NCBI GenBank assembly: GCA_033063855.1
Contig: CP093831.1
Span: 28,706,001-28,770,000 of the forward strand
Reading direction: 5' to 3'
DNA length: 64,000 bases
Source of the DNA: Smittia aterrima
Lineage: Eukaryota > Arthropoda > Insecta > Diptera > Chironomidae
Part shown: piece after piece, positions 11,329-21,994 of the stretch
Position numbering within the stretch: the stretch's first letter is position 1
Layout: every line of letters starts with the position of its first letter
Made by a program: the position numbers and the translations under genes
Notes under the pieces: generated by a model
What the model saw: only the letters and a program-made list of their open reading frames with translations
What the model was told of the DNA's origin: nothing
Databases searched by the model: none

Positions 11329-13686
11329 ATGACGACACAAATTGAGCAAGCAAGCAGCGATTTGTTGCATTTCAGTGAAAAGTTCAAAGTGAAAAAAATA
11401 AAGCTCAGTGATGGAACTCAAAAGAAAACGTCCTCGCGTGCCACTCGCGATAAAAAATGGAACATTAAGAGCAGTGAATTCGCAATGAAAACGCATAATC
11501 CAATCAGAGCGATTGTTGATGGTCTGAAGATTGAACCTAACCCAATGAAGCCAATGATTGCTCTTTCGATTGGTAAGTTTCTTTTACAATGTATTTTATG
11601 ATCCAATAAAAACAAGAATTAAGAAACTTCGAGAAAGATTTATCCGCTAGAAACGATCTCGATGAAAATCCGGTCCAATTTGCATGAGCGATGTAAATAA
11701 ATTTAGAGAGTCCATTTTTTAAATTGCGTAACTAACCATCAGCAATAAATTTTCCGCTTCCTGAAAGTTGATCTTGCTTGCATTGGATTTTATTAAAAAC
11801 AACACGAGCCTCCCGTTCAATATCTCGAAGCGATCTTGAAATTCCTTGAGATGTTTACGCCATATCGAATACGTCGTCGCAACAGTTGTTTGTACAAATT
11901 AAATAAAATGTTGCAAAACAAAAACATAAAAATAAACTAATTAAGTCGGTAAAGTCAGGGATAAGCATTTGCAAAAGATATGAGGCGATTATCTCAAGGT
12001 CAGAAATTCCTGAAGGATCGACGAGCGATTTCATTTCGAGAAACCTGTTAATTTGCGCAGTAAAATCCAAAATTTCGAAGAAGAAATTTTATCACTTTTG
12101 TCACCGCGATTTTTCTTAAATGAGCTTTCCACATATTTCGGAGCTTTCAAATTTTTTCGTAGTCCTAACTGACAAATTAAGTCTGAATCCCTAACACAAC
12201 TTGTTCTCAAGCAATCATTCTAGTTCGCGATCTTCAAGTCTAATAAATTAATTGCCTCGCTCAGAAGAAAACGAGAATATTCAAAAATGCGTCCAAATCG
12301 TAAAATGCAAATGATATCGGAGATTGCGAACGAGTTTTCTTCGGAGGTGTGTTTCTTGTTTCTGTGCAGAGATCACGAGTTTTGACGACGATGACGACAC
12401 GTCAACGTGGAAAACTCGTTTCATTGGCGCTTCGTTGAGATCGAGCCTCTCATTTCGAAGGCTTTTACAGATAGTTAGATATAAAAATAACATGACTCTG
12501 TTCGAATTAGCATGAAATCATTAACAAAATATTTATTTTTACAGGTGATCCGACGACGTTTGGAAATTTGCCTCCTGCTATCGAAGTTCTTGAGGCTGTG
12601 AAAGACACGATTGATTCTGGACGGTACAACGGATACGCGCCAGCAATCGGTTTCTTGGAATCACGCGAAGCAGTCGCTGAGTATTCACAACATCAAGGAA
12701 AGATATCGGCGAAAGATGTGATATTGTGCTCAGGTTGTAGTTGCTCATTAGACTTGTGCATTGCTGTTCTTGCTGGCCCCGGGAAAAACATTCTCATTCC
12801 AAAGCCGGGATTCTCGATTTACGGAACATTGGCTGAAGGCTTTGGAATCGAATGTCGCTCTTACAAGTTGATTCCCGAGAAGAATTGGGAAGTCGACTTG
12901 ACTCACATGTCTTCATTAATCGATGAGAACACAGTCGCTATCGTCATAACAAATCCGTCAAATCCTTGTGGCAGCGTCTTCAGCAAACAGCACATTCTCG
13001 AGATTCTTAAAATTGCCGAAAGTCATTTCGTGCCAATCATTGCAGATGAAATTTATGAACATTTTGTTTTCCCTGGCAACGAATATCATTCAGTCTCATC
13101 GTTATCTAAGAACGTTCCAGTTTTGTCATGCGGAGGATTAACGAAGCGATTTGTTGTGCCAGGTTGGAGACTTGGATGGATCATCGTTCACGATCGTCAC
13201 AATGCCTTCGCAGAAGTTCGTAAAGGTTTGGTGAACTTGTCGAGCAGAATATTAGGATCAAACACACTTGTGCAAGGATCGTTGCCAGCAATTTTAAGAA
13301 ACACTCCACAAAAGTTTTATGACGAACTTGTTGAAACTCTTCAAAATCACGCAAACATCGCATTTCAAATATTGAAAGGTATTCGTGGCATTCATCCTAT
13401 TATGCCGTCTGGAGCTATGTACATGATGGTTGGTATCACCATTGAGAACTTCCCTGACTATCCCAATGAACTAGAGTTTGTGCAAGATCTTGTGAGAGAG
13501 CAGAGCGTTTTTTGTTTGCCAGGAAAATGTTTCAATATTGAAAACTACATGCGAATCGTGTTGACAGTTCCGAGAGAGATGATCATTGAAGCTTGCAATC
13601 GTATCCAGGAGTTTTGCGAGAAACATTACAGACCAAGCAGTGAAGATATTTCCAGACATTTCTCAGGTTCATTGCAAATATCTTAA
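11329..13686 (+). CDS. Tat: Tyrosine aminotransferase, copy 1 (canonical)
   Basis: Exons 11329-11572 and 12545-13686 join in phase 1 (SIG/DPTTFG) to give 461 residues, close to animal TAT at about 450. TAT is a cytosolic PLP enzyme that moves the amino group of tyrosine to 2-oxoglutarate, the first step of tyrosine breakdown. Seen in the protein are the SGCS phosphate-binding turn, NPSNPCGSVFSK, ADEIYEHFVF (Asp and Tyr that contact PLP), CGGLTKRFVVPGWRLGW (Schiff-base Lys and phosphate-binding Arg) and MRIVLTVP (Arg that binds the substrate carboxylate). All key residues are present, and this copy is closest to vertebrate TAT. The single intron of 972 bp sits before DPTTFG. The start is the ATG at 11329. 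Three related genes follow on the same strand. Confidence 0.9.
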
Positions 13687-14601
13687 GACATTTATTATTA
13701 GACTCTAAGCTTTTATGTTGAACATAAAACTAAATTATAAAATTATTCTCATTTTCTTTTACAAAACAGTTGTGGTCTCAAATAAGAAGAAAATAAAAGT
13801 GTAATGCAAAAATCTAAGAATTCATTTCGTATTCAGGTTACAATCGGGAAATATTTATCCAATGTGTTTCACTTTTGATTTAATCTGAGATTATTACTTC
13901 GTTCGTGTGATGTCATTTATGTTTCGTCTACTTTGACTACACAAGTGCAAATGGGCTTTCAAATTATGCGGCAGTGAAGCAAACAACTCACATCAAAGCC
14001 AGCTCGACATACATTTGAATGCACTTTTTCGGCTTCGATCATAAAGGTAGAAGCAAATACATTTCCGTATATCGAGGATCATATTTCATCGTCGAATTTA
14101 AAATAATCGAAGAGAAAAATAAAATTTCAGTCTATTCGATTGGTTTGAGTAAGAAGGTTCGACTTGAAGATTGCAGAAAAGAGTTGAACATAATCGAGAG
14201 TTAATTACCAAAATTAAATTCAATTTAACAAGAAAACAAACCTCGACAGATAACGCTGAGTAAATTTGTTGATTTGATGACCTGTGAATGACTCAACGAT
14301 AAGAGAATCCAGTTCTTTGAGAGTTCCTGCGTTTTTTTTTCATTGATCAGTGCAATTATTATAATTACATTGAACAAATAAGCAAACGATTGTACTCACG
14401 TTTCATCTTTAATCGTTCTTATCATCGTTCGGAAGCTCTCAAAGACTTATTTTCGTGTTCTGATCGTGAACTCTTTCTAATCAGCAGTGAGACGAGTTCT
14501 CAGTCGCTCTTTTTCATGTTGAGGCATTTACAATTTCATTCATTTCGTGGTGAACGTTTGATTTGTTAAGAAGCAGAGACGATTATTGTGAATTGAGGAA
14601 T
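13687..14601. other. Intergenic region between TAT copies 1 and 2
   Basis: About 915 bp. A TCAGTC initiator-like sequence at 14500 lies about 100 bp before the copy 2 start. A short plus-strand ORF at 14019-14204 and a spliced-looking minus-strand ORF at 14240-14406 are present, but neither can be assigned. Confidence 0.4.
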
Positions 14602-16052
14602 ATGTCGCATCAAGTAAATAAATGTGAGAACTCGTGGAATTTAAAAATGACGCAATTCGCCAAGAACACTGAAAATCCGCTCAGGAAAATCTGGGAAGGT
14701 CAAAAAGTGTTCCCCAATCCAAGAAAGGAAACAATTACTCTTCAAATTGGTGATCCGACAGTTTTCGGAAATTTTCCGTTCGCGGAAGAAACTGTAAATG
14801 CAATTCGAGAAGCTCTGGATCGAGATATTTTCGCTTACACAGTCAGCGCTGGAATAAAAAGTGCACGACAAGCTGTCGTTGACTACGTGAAACAGAACAA
14901 TGGCGATTCCATAAATTCAGACGATGTGATTCTCACTTCGGGATGCTCAGCCGCTCTGGAGATTTCATTTAGAGCGTTAGCAAATCCTGGAGAGAACATT
15001 TTAGTTCCAAGGCCAGCTTGGAATTACACGACTTGGATTTGTGGTTCGGGAATTAAAGTTCAATTTTATAACCTGGATCCACTGAATGAATGGAATATTG
15101 ACTTGAAGCACATGGAGAGTTTGATCAATGAAAAAACAAAAGCGATTTTGGTGAACAGTCCAGGAAATCCTTGTGGCAACGTCTTCAGCAAAAACCACAT
15201 TCTTGAAATACTCGCGATCGCTGAACGTCATCAAATTCCAATCATTTCTGATGAAGTTTACGAGCACTTCACTTTTCCTGGAGTGAAATTCCATTCCGTT
15301 TCTTCACTCTCGAGAAATGTTCCAGTCTTGACATGCAGTGGACTCACAAAACGATTTTTGATGCCAGGGATTCGAGTTGGATGGATTATTATCAATGACC
15401 GCAATCAATCATTTAGCGATATCAGGTTAGGACTTGGAAACATTGCTGGAAGGGTAAGACTTAAATTAAAAGTTAAAATAAACTAAAATTAAAAAAGAAT
15501 CATTTTAGAACTTCTGGCCAAATTCTACGACACAACATGCTCTGCCTGCAATTCTTAAGTCAAGTGCTCGAATGCAATCATTCTTCGATGATAACTCTCG
15601 ACGAGTGCATGTGAGTTCATTTTTTGCAGTTCAAACTTCAACTGTCTGAATTTGTTTTTAGTCACACGCTTTATCAGCTTACAACATTTTGAAAGACGTT
15701 CCCGGGTTGAAGCCGATAATGCCAAAAGGTCTGTGCGAAATATATTTCAATGATTGTTTTTTAATTTCGTGTCTTCAAAGGTGCAATGTACATGATGATT
15801 GGAGTTGAACTTGAGATGTTCCCTAAGTTCGCGACTTGCTTAGAGTTCACACAAGGTCTAATAAGAGAGCAGAGCGTTCAAACGTTTCCTGGCTCTCCAT
15901 GTTTCTTCTATCCATCATATTTCCGTATCGTGTTGACAGTTCCCACTAACTTAATCACAGAGGCTTGCAATCGGATCTTAGAGTTCTGCGAAACGCATTA
16001 TACTAATAACAAGCATCCTCTGAAAAAAGGGAAAAAACATATTTTTGAATAA
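14602..16052 (+). CDS. Tyrosine aminotransferase-like, copy 2
   Basis: Exons 14602-15453, 15509-15610, 15662-15728 and 15781-16052 close in frame at 430 residues. The third intron is 52 bp with an unusual GTCTGT donor. The fold and PLP residues are kept: SGCSAALE, SPGNPCGNVFSK, SDEVYEHFTF, CSGLTKRFLMPGIRVGW and FRIVLTVP. It differs from copy 1 in the NPSNPCG loop (SPGNPCG) and in residues around the substrate pocket, so it is probably active but may prefer other amino or keto acids. The start is the in-frame ATG at 14602. The intron after RRVH is at the same place as the intron of copy 3, which argues that copies 2 and 3 share an ancestor. Confidence 0.85.
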
Positions 16053-16303
16053 ACATTTTTGAAAATCTATAAAATTAGAATTGCGGATGTTCAAGGCGCT
16101 CAGTTTATAGAAAAATATTTTCAGCGTGTTTTGAATCTTACAATCTGAATCTGAAATCGTAAATAATAACAACAAGTGCTAATGGAGTCTCTTTATAAAT
16201 ACGTCAACCGGCTATCTCGCATTCCAATAATTCACAAAGTATTCGAAGAAGAAAGATCGAGCTTACAAGAATTTTAAATAAATAATTTCGAATAGAGAAA
16301 AAA
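16053..16303. promoter_or_regulatory. Promoter region of the small secreted peptide gene
   Basis: A clear TATA box (TATAAATA at 16194) lies 110 bp before the ATG at 16304. The region is otherwise AT-rich 3' flank of TAT copy 2. Confidence 0.5.
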
Positions 16304-16601
16304 ATGATTTCAGTGAAAACGGTTTTGTTAGTGATTTTCACATTTTTGTCACTTCTAACGTTAGTTCTAACTATGCCAAAGCCAACGCCGATGCCAGATC
16401 CTCAATTTCCTTTTACGATTCATCCAAAGTGGAAGCAACATGTGAGAAATCCGCTGCTTAGAAGTGAGTTGTCTGAATAAACTTTTAATAAAGTGTTTTA
16501 CAAATTTGTTATGATCTCTTAATTCAGTTCACAAAATTGATTCACGAGGATATGCCAGGAGGCACAGACAAGAGCTTTTTGTCGACACTTTCGGATTTTA
16601 A
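16304..16601 (+). CDS. Small secreted proline-rich peptide precursor, 77 residues
   Basis: Exons 16304-16463 and 16528-16601 (GTGAGT donor, TTCAG acceptor) join in phase 1. Residues 1-23 are a strong signal peptide (MISVKTVLLVIFTFLSLLTL). It is followed by a proline-rich stretch (PKPTPMPDPQFPF), then a basic His/Lys/Arg part and the C-terminus ARRHRQELFVDTFGF. Dibasic RR and HR sites could be processed. A TATA box lies upstream and an AATAAA signal downstream near 16708. I do not recognise the family. The proline-rich segment after the signal peptide is reminiscent of the P-domain of dipteran diptericins, but no glycine-rich domain follows. It could be an antimicrobial or signalling peptide. 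The coding call is well supported and the function is not. Confidence 0.65.
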
Positions 16602-17465
16602 GAGATCTGACTTAGGAAACCTGTCAAGCCAAAATATTACTCAAACTTTGTTTTAAGTCATAATGAAGCTTTAAGTTAGATTTTTTTATATAAATATTTT
16701 TTGTTTTTAATAAAAGTTAAGGAAGTTGAAATATGGGAATTTTATTGGAATTTTCAATAAAAAAGAAGATAGCGTGATATTATTTATTTTTATCAAATAT
16801 GTTAGAAAATATTTACAACCAAAATAATCGCGGTTATGTCAATTGAACTAGCAAATATTTCTTAAAAATAGGGAAGAAAGAGATCTAATCGATTCCAAGG
16901 TGAAATCTTTTTCTGTTGGGAAAATTTTGAAGGCAAATGCCCTTGTTTACTCATCTGCTGTCGGAATCGTGTTGAACAGCAGTTCGCTTGTTAATTAAAT
17001 TGGAATTTTAGGAGTCAACAACTTGGTAACCTAAACAAACATTGCCTAGAGAGAAGGATGAATGAACTAATTTAAAAAAATCTTATTTATGAAAATTCAT
17101 AAATTTTACGTGACTCAAGGCAGTTGCTAGTCATCTGTTTACGATCGAGAAAAGAATAAATTTACAATAAAAATGTGGTGGCAACTTTTTCAATATAAAT
17201 AATCAAGGTCGTTATGTTTGACGTCAATCCAACGATCAGTTGTAAATGTTTACCGCAATCGAAGTAAATTTCGTCTGATTCAGATTTCACATAAACTCAA
17301 GAAGTTAAGTACCTTTGTCAACTGAGCTTAATCAAAAGTAACTAATTCAAACTCAAAAGGCCGAAGTGTCAACGCAAGATAAGCCGAAGGTTCTTATCAA
17401 AATCAGCGACTTCAGACAAACACTCAATAGCTATTCAGTTTGGTCGTTTTTCGGTTGCGAATAAG
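16602..17465. other. Intergenic region before TAT copy 3
   Basis: About 860 bp of AT-rich DNA. A TCAGTT initiator-like sequence at 17435 is the likely transcription start of copy 3. No gene seen. Confidence 0.5.
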
Positions 17466-18739
17466 ATGTCTAAAGAGTGGAATATAAAATCGTCTGAGTT
17501 CGGGCAGTCTACGTTGAATCCTTTGCGTATCATTTGGGAAAGGAATCAACCGAAAGCCAATCCACTTAAGACAAGCATTATTCTTCAGTCTGGAGATCCA
17601 ACTGCTTTTGGTAATTTTCCTGTGCACCCTGTGGCTATCGAGGCTCTAAGCGAAGCGGCAAAAGTAGATAATTTTCAATACGACTTCTCAAATGGAATCG
17701 AAGCTTCACGTCAAGCTGTTGCCGATTTTTGTCATCACATGGGCGAGTTAACTGCCAAAGATGTGATTCTTACATCGGGATGCTCGATGGCTGTTGAGAT
17801 GTGTATCAGAGTTTTGGCCAACCCTGGAGAAAACGTTTTAGTTCCGAGACCATCATGGAATTACTCAACTCAAACTCAAGGTTCAGGAATCGACATTCAA
17901 TATTATAATCTCGATCCATTGAAAGAGTGGGACGTTGATTTGAAGCACATGGAAAGTTTGATCAATGACAAAACGAAAGCAATTATTGTCAATTGCCCGG
18001 GAAATCCATGTGGAAACGTCTTCAGTAAAACCCACATTCTTGACATCATCGCAATCGCAGAACGTCATAAACTTCCGATCATTTCCGATGAGATTTACGA
18101 ATTTCTCGTTATCTTCGGCGAAGAGTTTTATTCATTTGCAACACTGTCAAAAAATGTTCCCGTTTTGGTTTGCAGTGGTTTGACGAAACGATTCTCGATG
18201 CCAGGCGCTCGTTGTGATTGGATCGTCATTAATGATCGTGGCAACAAGCTCAGCGAAGTTCGGTTGGGCTTATCTAACATCTGCACAAGAAATTTCTACC
18301 CAAACTCAACGATTCAAAGAGCTTTGCCGAGAATCTTGAAAGAAGTTCCCGAATCATATTATAAAGACACGCGCGAGAGAGTGGGAGTAAGATTGTTCAA
18401 GTTCAATGTTATGATAAGAATTATCAACTACTTGTTTTATTGCAGCGTCATGCAAACATTGTTTACGATTTATTGATGGCAATTCCCGGTCTTCGACCTA
18501 TCAGACCCAGAGGATCGATGTTCTTAATGATTGAAATTAGTCACAAAAATTTCCCAAAGTTACCAACGTCAGTCGAGTTTTTCACACGACTCGCTTCTGA
18601 GCAAAGCGTCTTTGTATTCCCAGGTGAATGCTTCAACTTTCCTGGATATTTGCGGATTGTTTTGACGCCACCCGAAGAGATTCTTTTGGAGACTGGCGCC
18701 CGAATGAAAGAATTCTGTGCGAAATATTTTGTCAACTGA
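17466..18739 (+). CDS. Tyrosine aminotransferase-like, copy 3 (diverged)
   Basis: Exons 17466-18386 and 18446-18739 join in phase 0 (RVG/RHANIVY) to give 404 residues, the shortest of the four. It lacks the long N-terminal extension of copy 1. PLP residues are present (SGCSMAVE, CPGNPCGNVFSK, SDEIYEFLVI, CSGLTKRFSMPGARCDW, LRIVLTPP). The usual R-x-GW after the Schiff-base Lys is RCDW here, and the strand after DEIYE is hydrophobic rather than HFVF. These changes lie by the cofactor and suggest altered activity or relaxed constraint, though the frame is intact. Confidence 0.8.
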
Positions 18740-19057
18740 AAGAACAAATAATAAATGAAAGAGAAGTGTGCAACTCAAATCTCTGGTTGGTTGTTACGGA
18801 AAGCTCGCTCTGTTCACAGCTCTGATAAGACTTCACAGTAATATTAGTCACAAGGTTCACAAGGTATTTTTATAAAAGTTTCCACAGATTTATTGTGCTA
18901 TTTTCGCGTGCCGACAGCGTCATAGGTTTTATCACACGATCGTGCAGGTTTCGTTTATTTATAAAAGCAGAAGAAAAAGTCCTGCCTCGCATCAGTACTC
19001 AAGTGAAACTCTTCAATTGAATTTGTTCAGAAATTGAAATCATCAAGTGTAAAGAAA
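18740..19057. promoter_or_regulatory. Promoter of TAT copy 4
   Basis: A TATA box (TATAAAAG at 18960) is followed about 34 bp later by a TCAGTA initiator (18992-18997), giving a predicted start near 18994. The ATG is at 19058. Confidence 0.65.
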
Positions 19058-20386
19058 ATGTCTCCGACTCCAGCAAAATCCAATCTCTCCTGGAATCTTC
19101 CAGTGTCGCAGTTCTCGAAAGCAACTGTGAACCCTCATCGTCAGATGGCTGAAAACTCAAAGGTCGTTCCAAATCCCAGCAAGAAAGTGATTACTCTTCA
19201 AATGGGTGACCCAACAATCTTTGGAAACTTCAAGAGACCCCAAGCAGCAGTCGACGCGATTAAGCGAGCTGTTGAAAAAGATACATTTTCTTATTATCAC
19301 ACGATGGGCATGAAAGAGGCTCGTCAAGCTGTTGCTGACTACGTCAACAAAAGTGGCGTAAATATTTCCAGTGACGACGTGATTCTTACAAGTGGCGGTT
19401 CATCAGCACTTGAAATGTGTTTCTTCACTTTGGCTAATCCTGGAGATAACATTCTTATTCCGCGTCCATGCTTCAGCTACAAAACTTGGATCTTGGGTCC
19501 AGGGATTGAAGCTCGTTCTTATAACTTGAATCCCGGGAAGGACTGGGAGATTGATTTGGATGACTTGGAATCGAAAATAGATCAGAAGACTCGAGGGATT
19601 CTAATCAACAATGTGGGGAACCCTTGCGGGAACGTTTTTACTAAGCAACACATCATTGACATTCTGGCAATTGCCGAGCGTCATCAACTTCCTATCATCT
19701 CTGACGATATCTACGAATATTTTGTTTTTCCCGGCGTTGAATACACTTCTGTGGCCTCGCTGGGGAAGAACGTTCCAATTCTATCATGCAGTGGATTGAC
19801 AAAACGTTTCATTATGCCCGGAGTCCGAATGGGATGGATTTCTATTCACGATAGTCATGATGCTTTGAAGGAAATCAAACAGGGTTTGATTCGTATTTCA
19901 GGGAGAAACTTCGGCCCCAATTGCACACTTCAACACGCTCTTCCCGAAATTTTACGTGACACTCCTCAGGAATTCTTTGATGACACTACACAGCGAATTC
20001 ATCAACATGCATCACTTGCTTACAATTTGCTTCGGGACGTCCCAGGCCTTACACCAATCATGCCAAAGGGAGCATTTTACATGATGATCGGCATCGATTT
20101 GGAAAAGTTTCCCGAATTTACATCTTGCCTCAACTTTATTGAGGCTTTGACAAGTGAACAAAGCATTCTCGCTTTCCCAGGACCTTGCTTCGACTTTCCT
20201 GGATACTTCCGTTTCGTTTTGACGGTTCCTGAAGACATGATCAAAGAGGCATGTGATCGCATACAAGAGTTTTGTTATGAACATTTCGTAGAATCCCAAA
20301 ATAACATTTCTTATCTGGGGAAGCAGCGCGTCAAGCGCTTCACAGGGGTCGGCAACACACCTGTTATCAGCGGTCGGGGGATGTAA
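19058..20386 (+). CDS. Tyrosine aminotransferase-like, copy 4 (intronless)
   Basis: One uninterrupted frame of 442 residues from the ATG at 19058. PLP-enzyme motifs are SGGSSALE, NVGNPCGNVFTK, SDDIYEYFVF, CSGLTKRFIMPGVRMGW and FRFVLTVP, so Lys and both Arg are kept. The Glu of DEIY is Asp here, and the asparagine loop reads NVGNPCG instead of NPSNPCG. Lack of introns in a gene whose paralogs have one to three may mean intron loss or a retrocopy that acquired a promoter. The good TATA/initiator promoter upstream argues that it is expressed. A 3' signal (AATAAAAG at 20461) follows. It converges with NDUFAF6. Confidence 0.85.
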   Translation: MSPTPAKSNLSWNLPVSQFSKATVNPHRQMAENSKVVPNPSKKVITLQMGDPTIFGNFKRPQAAVDAIKRAVEKDTFSYYHTMGMKEARQAVADYVNKSGVNISSDDVILTSGGSSALEMCFFTLANPGDNILIPRPCFSYKTWILGPGIEARSYNLNPGKDWEIDLDDLESKIDQKTRGILINNVGNPCGNVFTKQHIIDILAIAERHQLPIISDDIYEYFVFPGVEYTSVASLGKNVPILSCSGLTKRFIMPGVRMGWISIHDSHDALKEIKQGLIRISGRNFGPNCTLQHALPEILRDTPQEFFDDTTQRIHQHASLAYNLLRDVPGLTPIMPKGAFYMMIGIDLEKFPEFTSCLNFIEALTSEQSILAFPGPCFDFPGYFRFVLTVPEDMIKEACDRIQEFCYEHFVESQNNISYLGKQRVKRFTGVGNTPVISGRGM

Positions 20387-20701
20387 AATAACTTGTTCTG
20401 CACGAAGTTTACTTTCCAAATGATAAGTTCTTGTCAATTTGTTTTGCGTCGAGACCAAGAATAATAAAAGACTTTTTCTCTAAAAACATATTTACATTTC
20501 TTTTCTATGACAACTTGTCATGCATGCCACGCTTTGTCTAGATGGTTATCAGGAATGCTGTATTTTAAATTCTGACGAGGCGCTTAGTTAAAAGTACTTA
20601 CTTTTTCATTCATTCTTATCAGTGTCAGCTGAGTTCATTCAAACTCACTTTAATCTTCAAGTCGTGTCGTGTTCATTTAGCTAAATACTTTATTTTATTA
20701 A
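20387..20701. other. 3' UTRs of convergent TAT copy 4 and NDUFAF6
   Basis: About 315 bp between two stop codons of converging genes, with an AATAAA for the plus-strand gene at 20461. Nothing else seen. Confidence 0.5.
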
Positions 20702-21748
20702 TTAAAAGTTCTTAAACTTGTTCCAATAAAGAGACAAAGGAAGTAAGTTATCTCGACTGCCAATAGATTTGTCAGTTAAATTGAAGTTTACTCTCCGCAA
20801 CCGCTCGAGAAATCTTTGACTAGTAACTGATGGCAAGAAAACAATTTTAGATTCTTTCGGGACTTGTGACATGAGTGCTAAAGCTTTTTCAAGGTGTTGA
20901 TGGGCCAGCGTTGCGATGTCAAATACAACATCTTCCACTCCTTTATCGCCAGGTTTGTTTCTTATAAATCGTTCTTGGCTAACACCATGCATCATCAGAG
21001 TTTCTTGTGGAATCGGGAGGTATTGACTTCGAGTTCTGTGAGCGTGAATCGACCTCAGAATATTTGTTATTCCTTGAGCTTTTCCTAAATGCGACGCAGC
21101 ATGATCAGCATTAACGTTTCTTACGTTTAACGTGTCAAGAAGAAGATAATGTACACTTGAGACAGTTTCTTCTGCGTAGTTCTCCATTTGTTTAGTACTG
21201 TACATAAAAATGTTTATAAGATAACAAAATTAGCAAAGAAAATATTTTTCAATCAAAACACCTACTGACCTTATAAAGTTCAGATTCTGAATTTTTCTAG
21301 AGTTTATAAGACGATCAAAGTATCGTTTCGTGACCTTTGTTTTGTCAAGCAATAAGCTTAATTCATTCACAACTGGATGTTCAGGTAAGCTTGAATGGTT
21401 TTTTCCAAAAAGCTTTCCTACGCTGTCTTCCCAAAATTGAAGTCGCATCAAAGCTATTTTGTGATCCGACACTAGTAGAGGGATCCTTGCTAATTCAACA
21501 TTGAAAGCTCTTATTGCTAATGCACTTCTTCGACATTCTCCATTTATAAGCAAAGTGCACAAGAAATTTTCATAATCGTAATTCCTAAAAAGAACAAACT
21601 AAGTTTTTGAAGTATTTAAAGTTTAATTCACTAACTTAACACTATTCGCACAATAGTTGGCATCTGAAGTACTTTTTTTAATTACACTAGAATATTTTCT
21701 TTGCGTATTAACCGCAGTTCTTCCGAATTTAAGAATTGTCCGGTTCAT
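20702..21748 (-). CDS. NDUFAF6: NADH dehydrogenase (complex I) assembly factor 6, sicily
   Basis: Exons 21748-21636, 21584-21270 and 21197-20702 join in frame to 307 residues. NDUFAF6 is a mitochondrial protein with a squalene/phytoene-synthase fold, needed for early assembly of complex I. The N-terminus (MNRTILKFGRTAVNTQRKYS) is basic and Ser/Thr-rich like a mitochondrial presequence. Family blocks are YCANSVKNYDYENFLCTLL across the first junction, ELARIPLLVSDHKIALMRLQ, YAEETVSSVHYLLLD and HLGKAQGITNILRSI. The second donor is GTCAGT, less usual but the only one that keeps the known family sequence (FISTKQMENYAEE). Confidence 0.9.
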
Positions 21749-21994
21749 TTTTCATTTGTTTACCTTTTTTAAGTTTTTCAAGAACACGCTATCGATGTTT
21801 AAATTTAAAACGTTCGTTAATTTTCCTAACAAGTAACATAATCGCGGTGTTTGAAATAATGACTCATTATGTCTCATCTTATGTTCGGAAGTATTTAAAA
21901 CTTTTAAATTAAAAATTATTATTCGAAACAATAAAACGTGTGAATTATTTTTTCTTGTAAATGCACACTAAAAAAATTTATTACGCAAACTTTT

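Noticed and set aside
14019..14204. 61-codon plus ORF between TAT copies.
   Set aside because: No signal peptide, no domain, no clear promoter. Kept as unassigned only.
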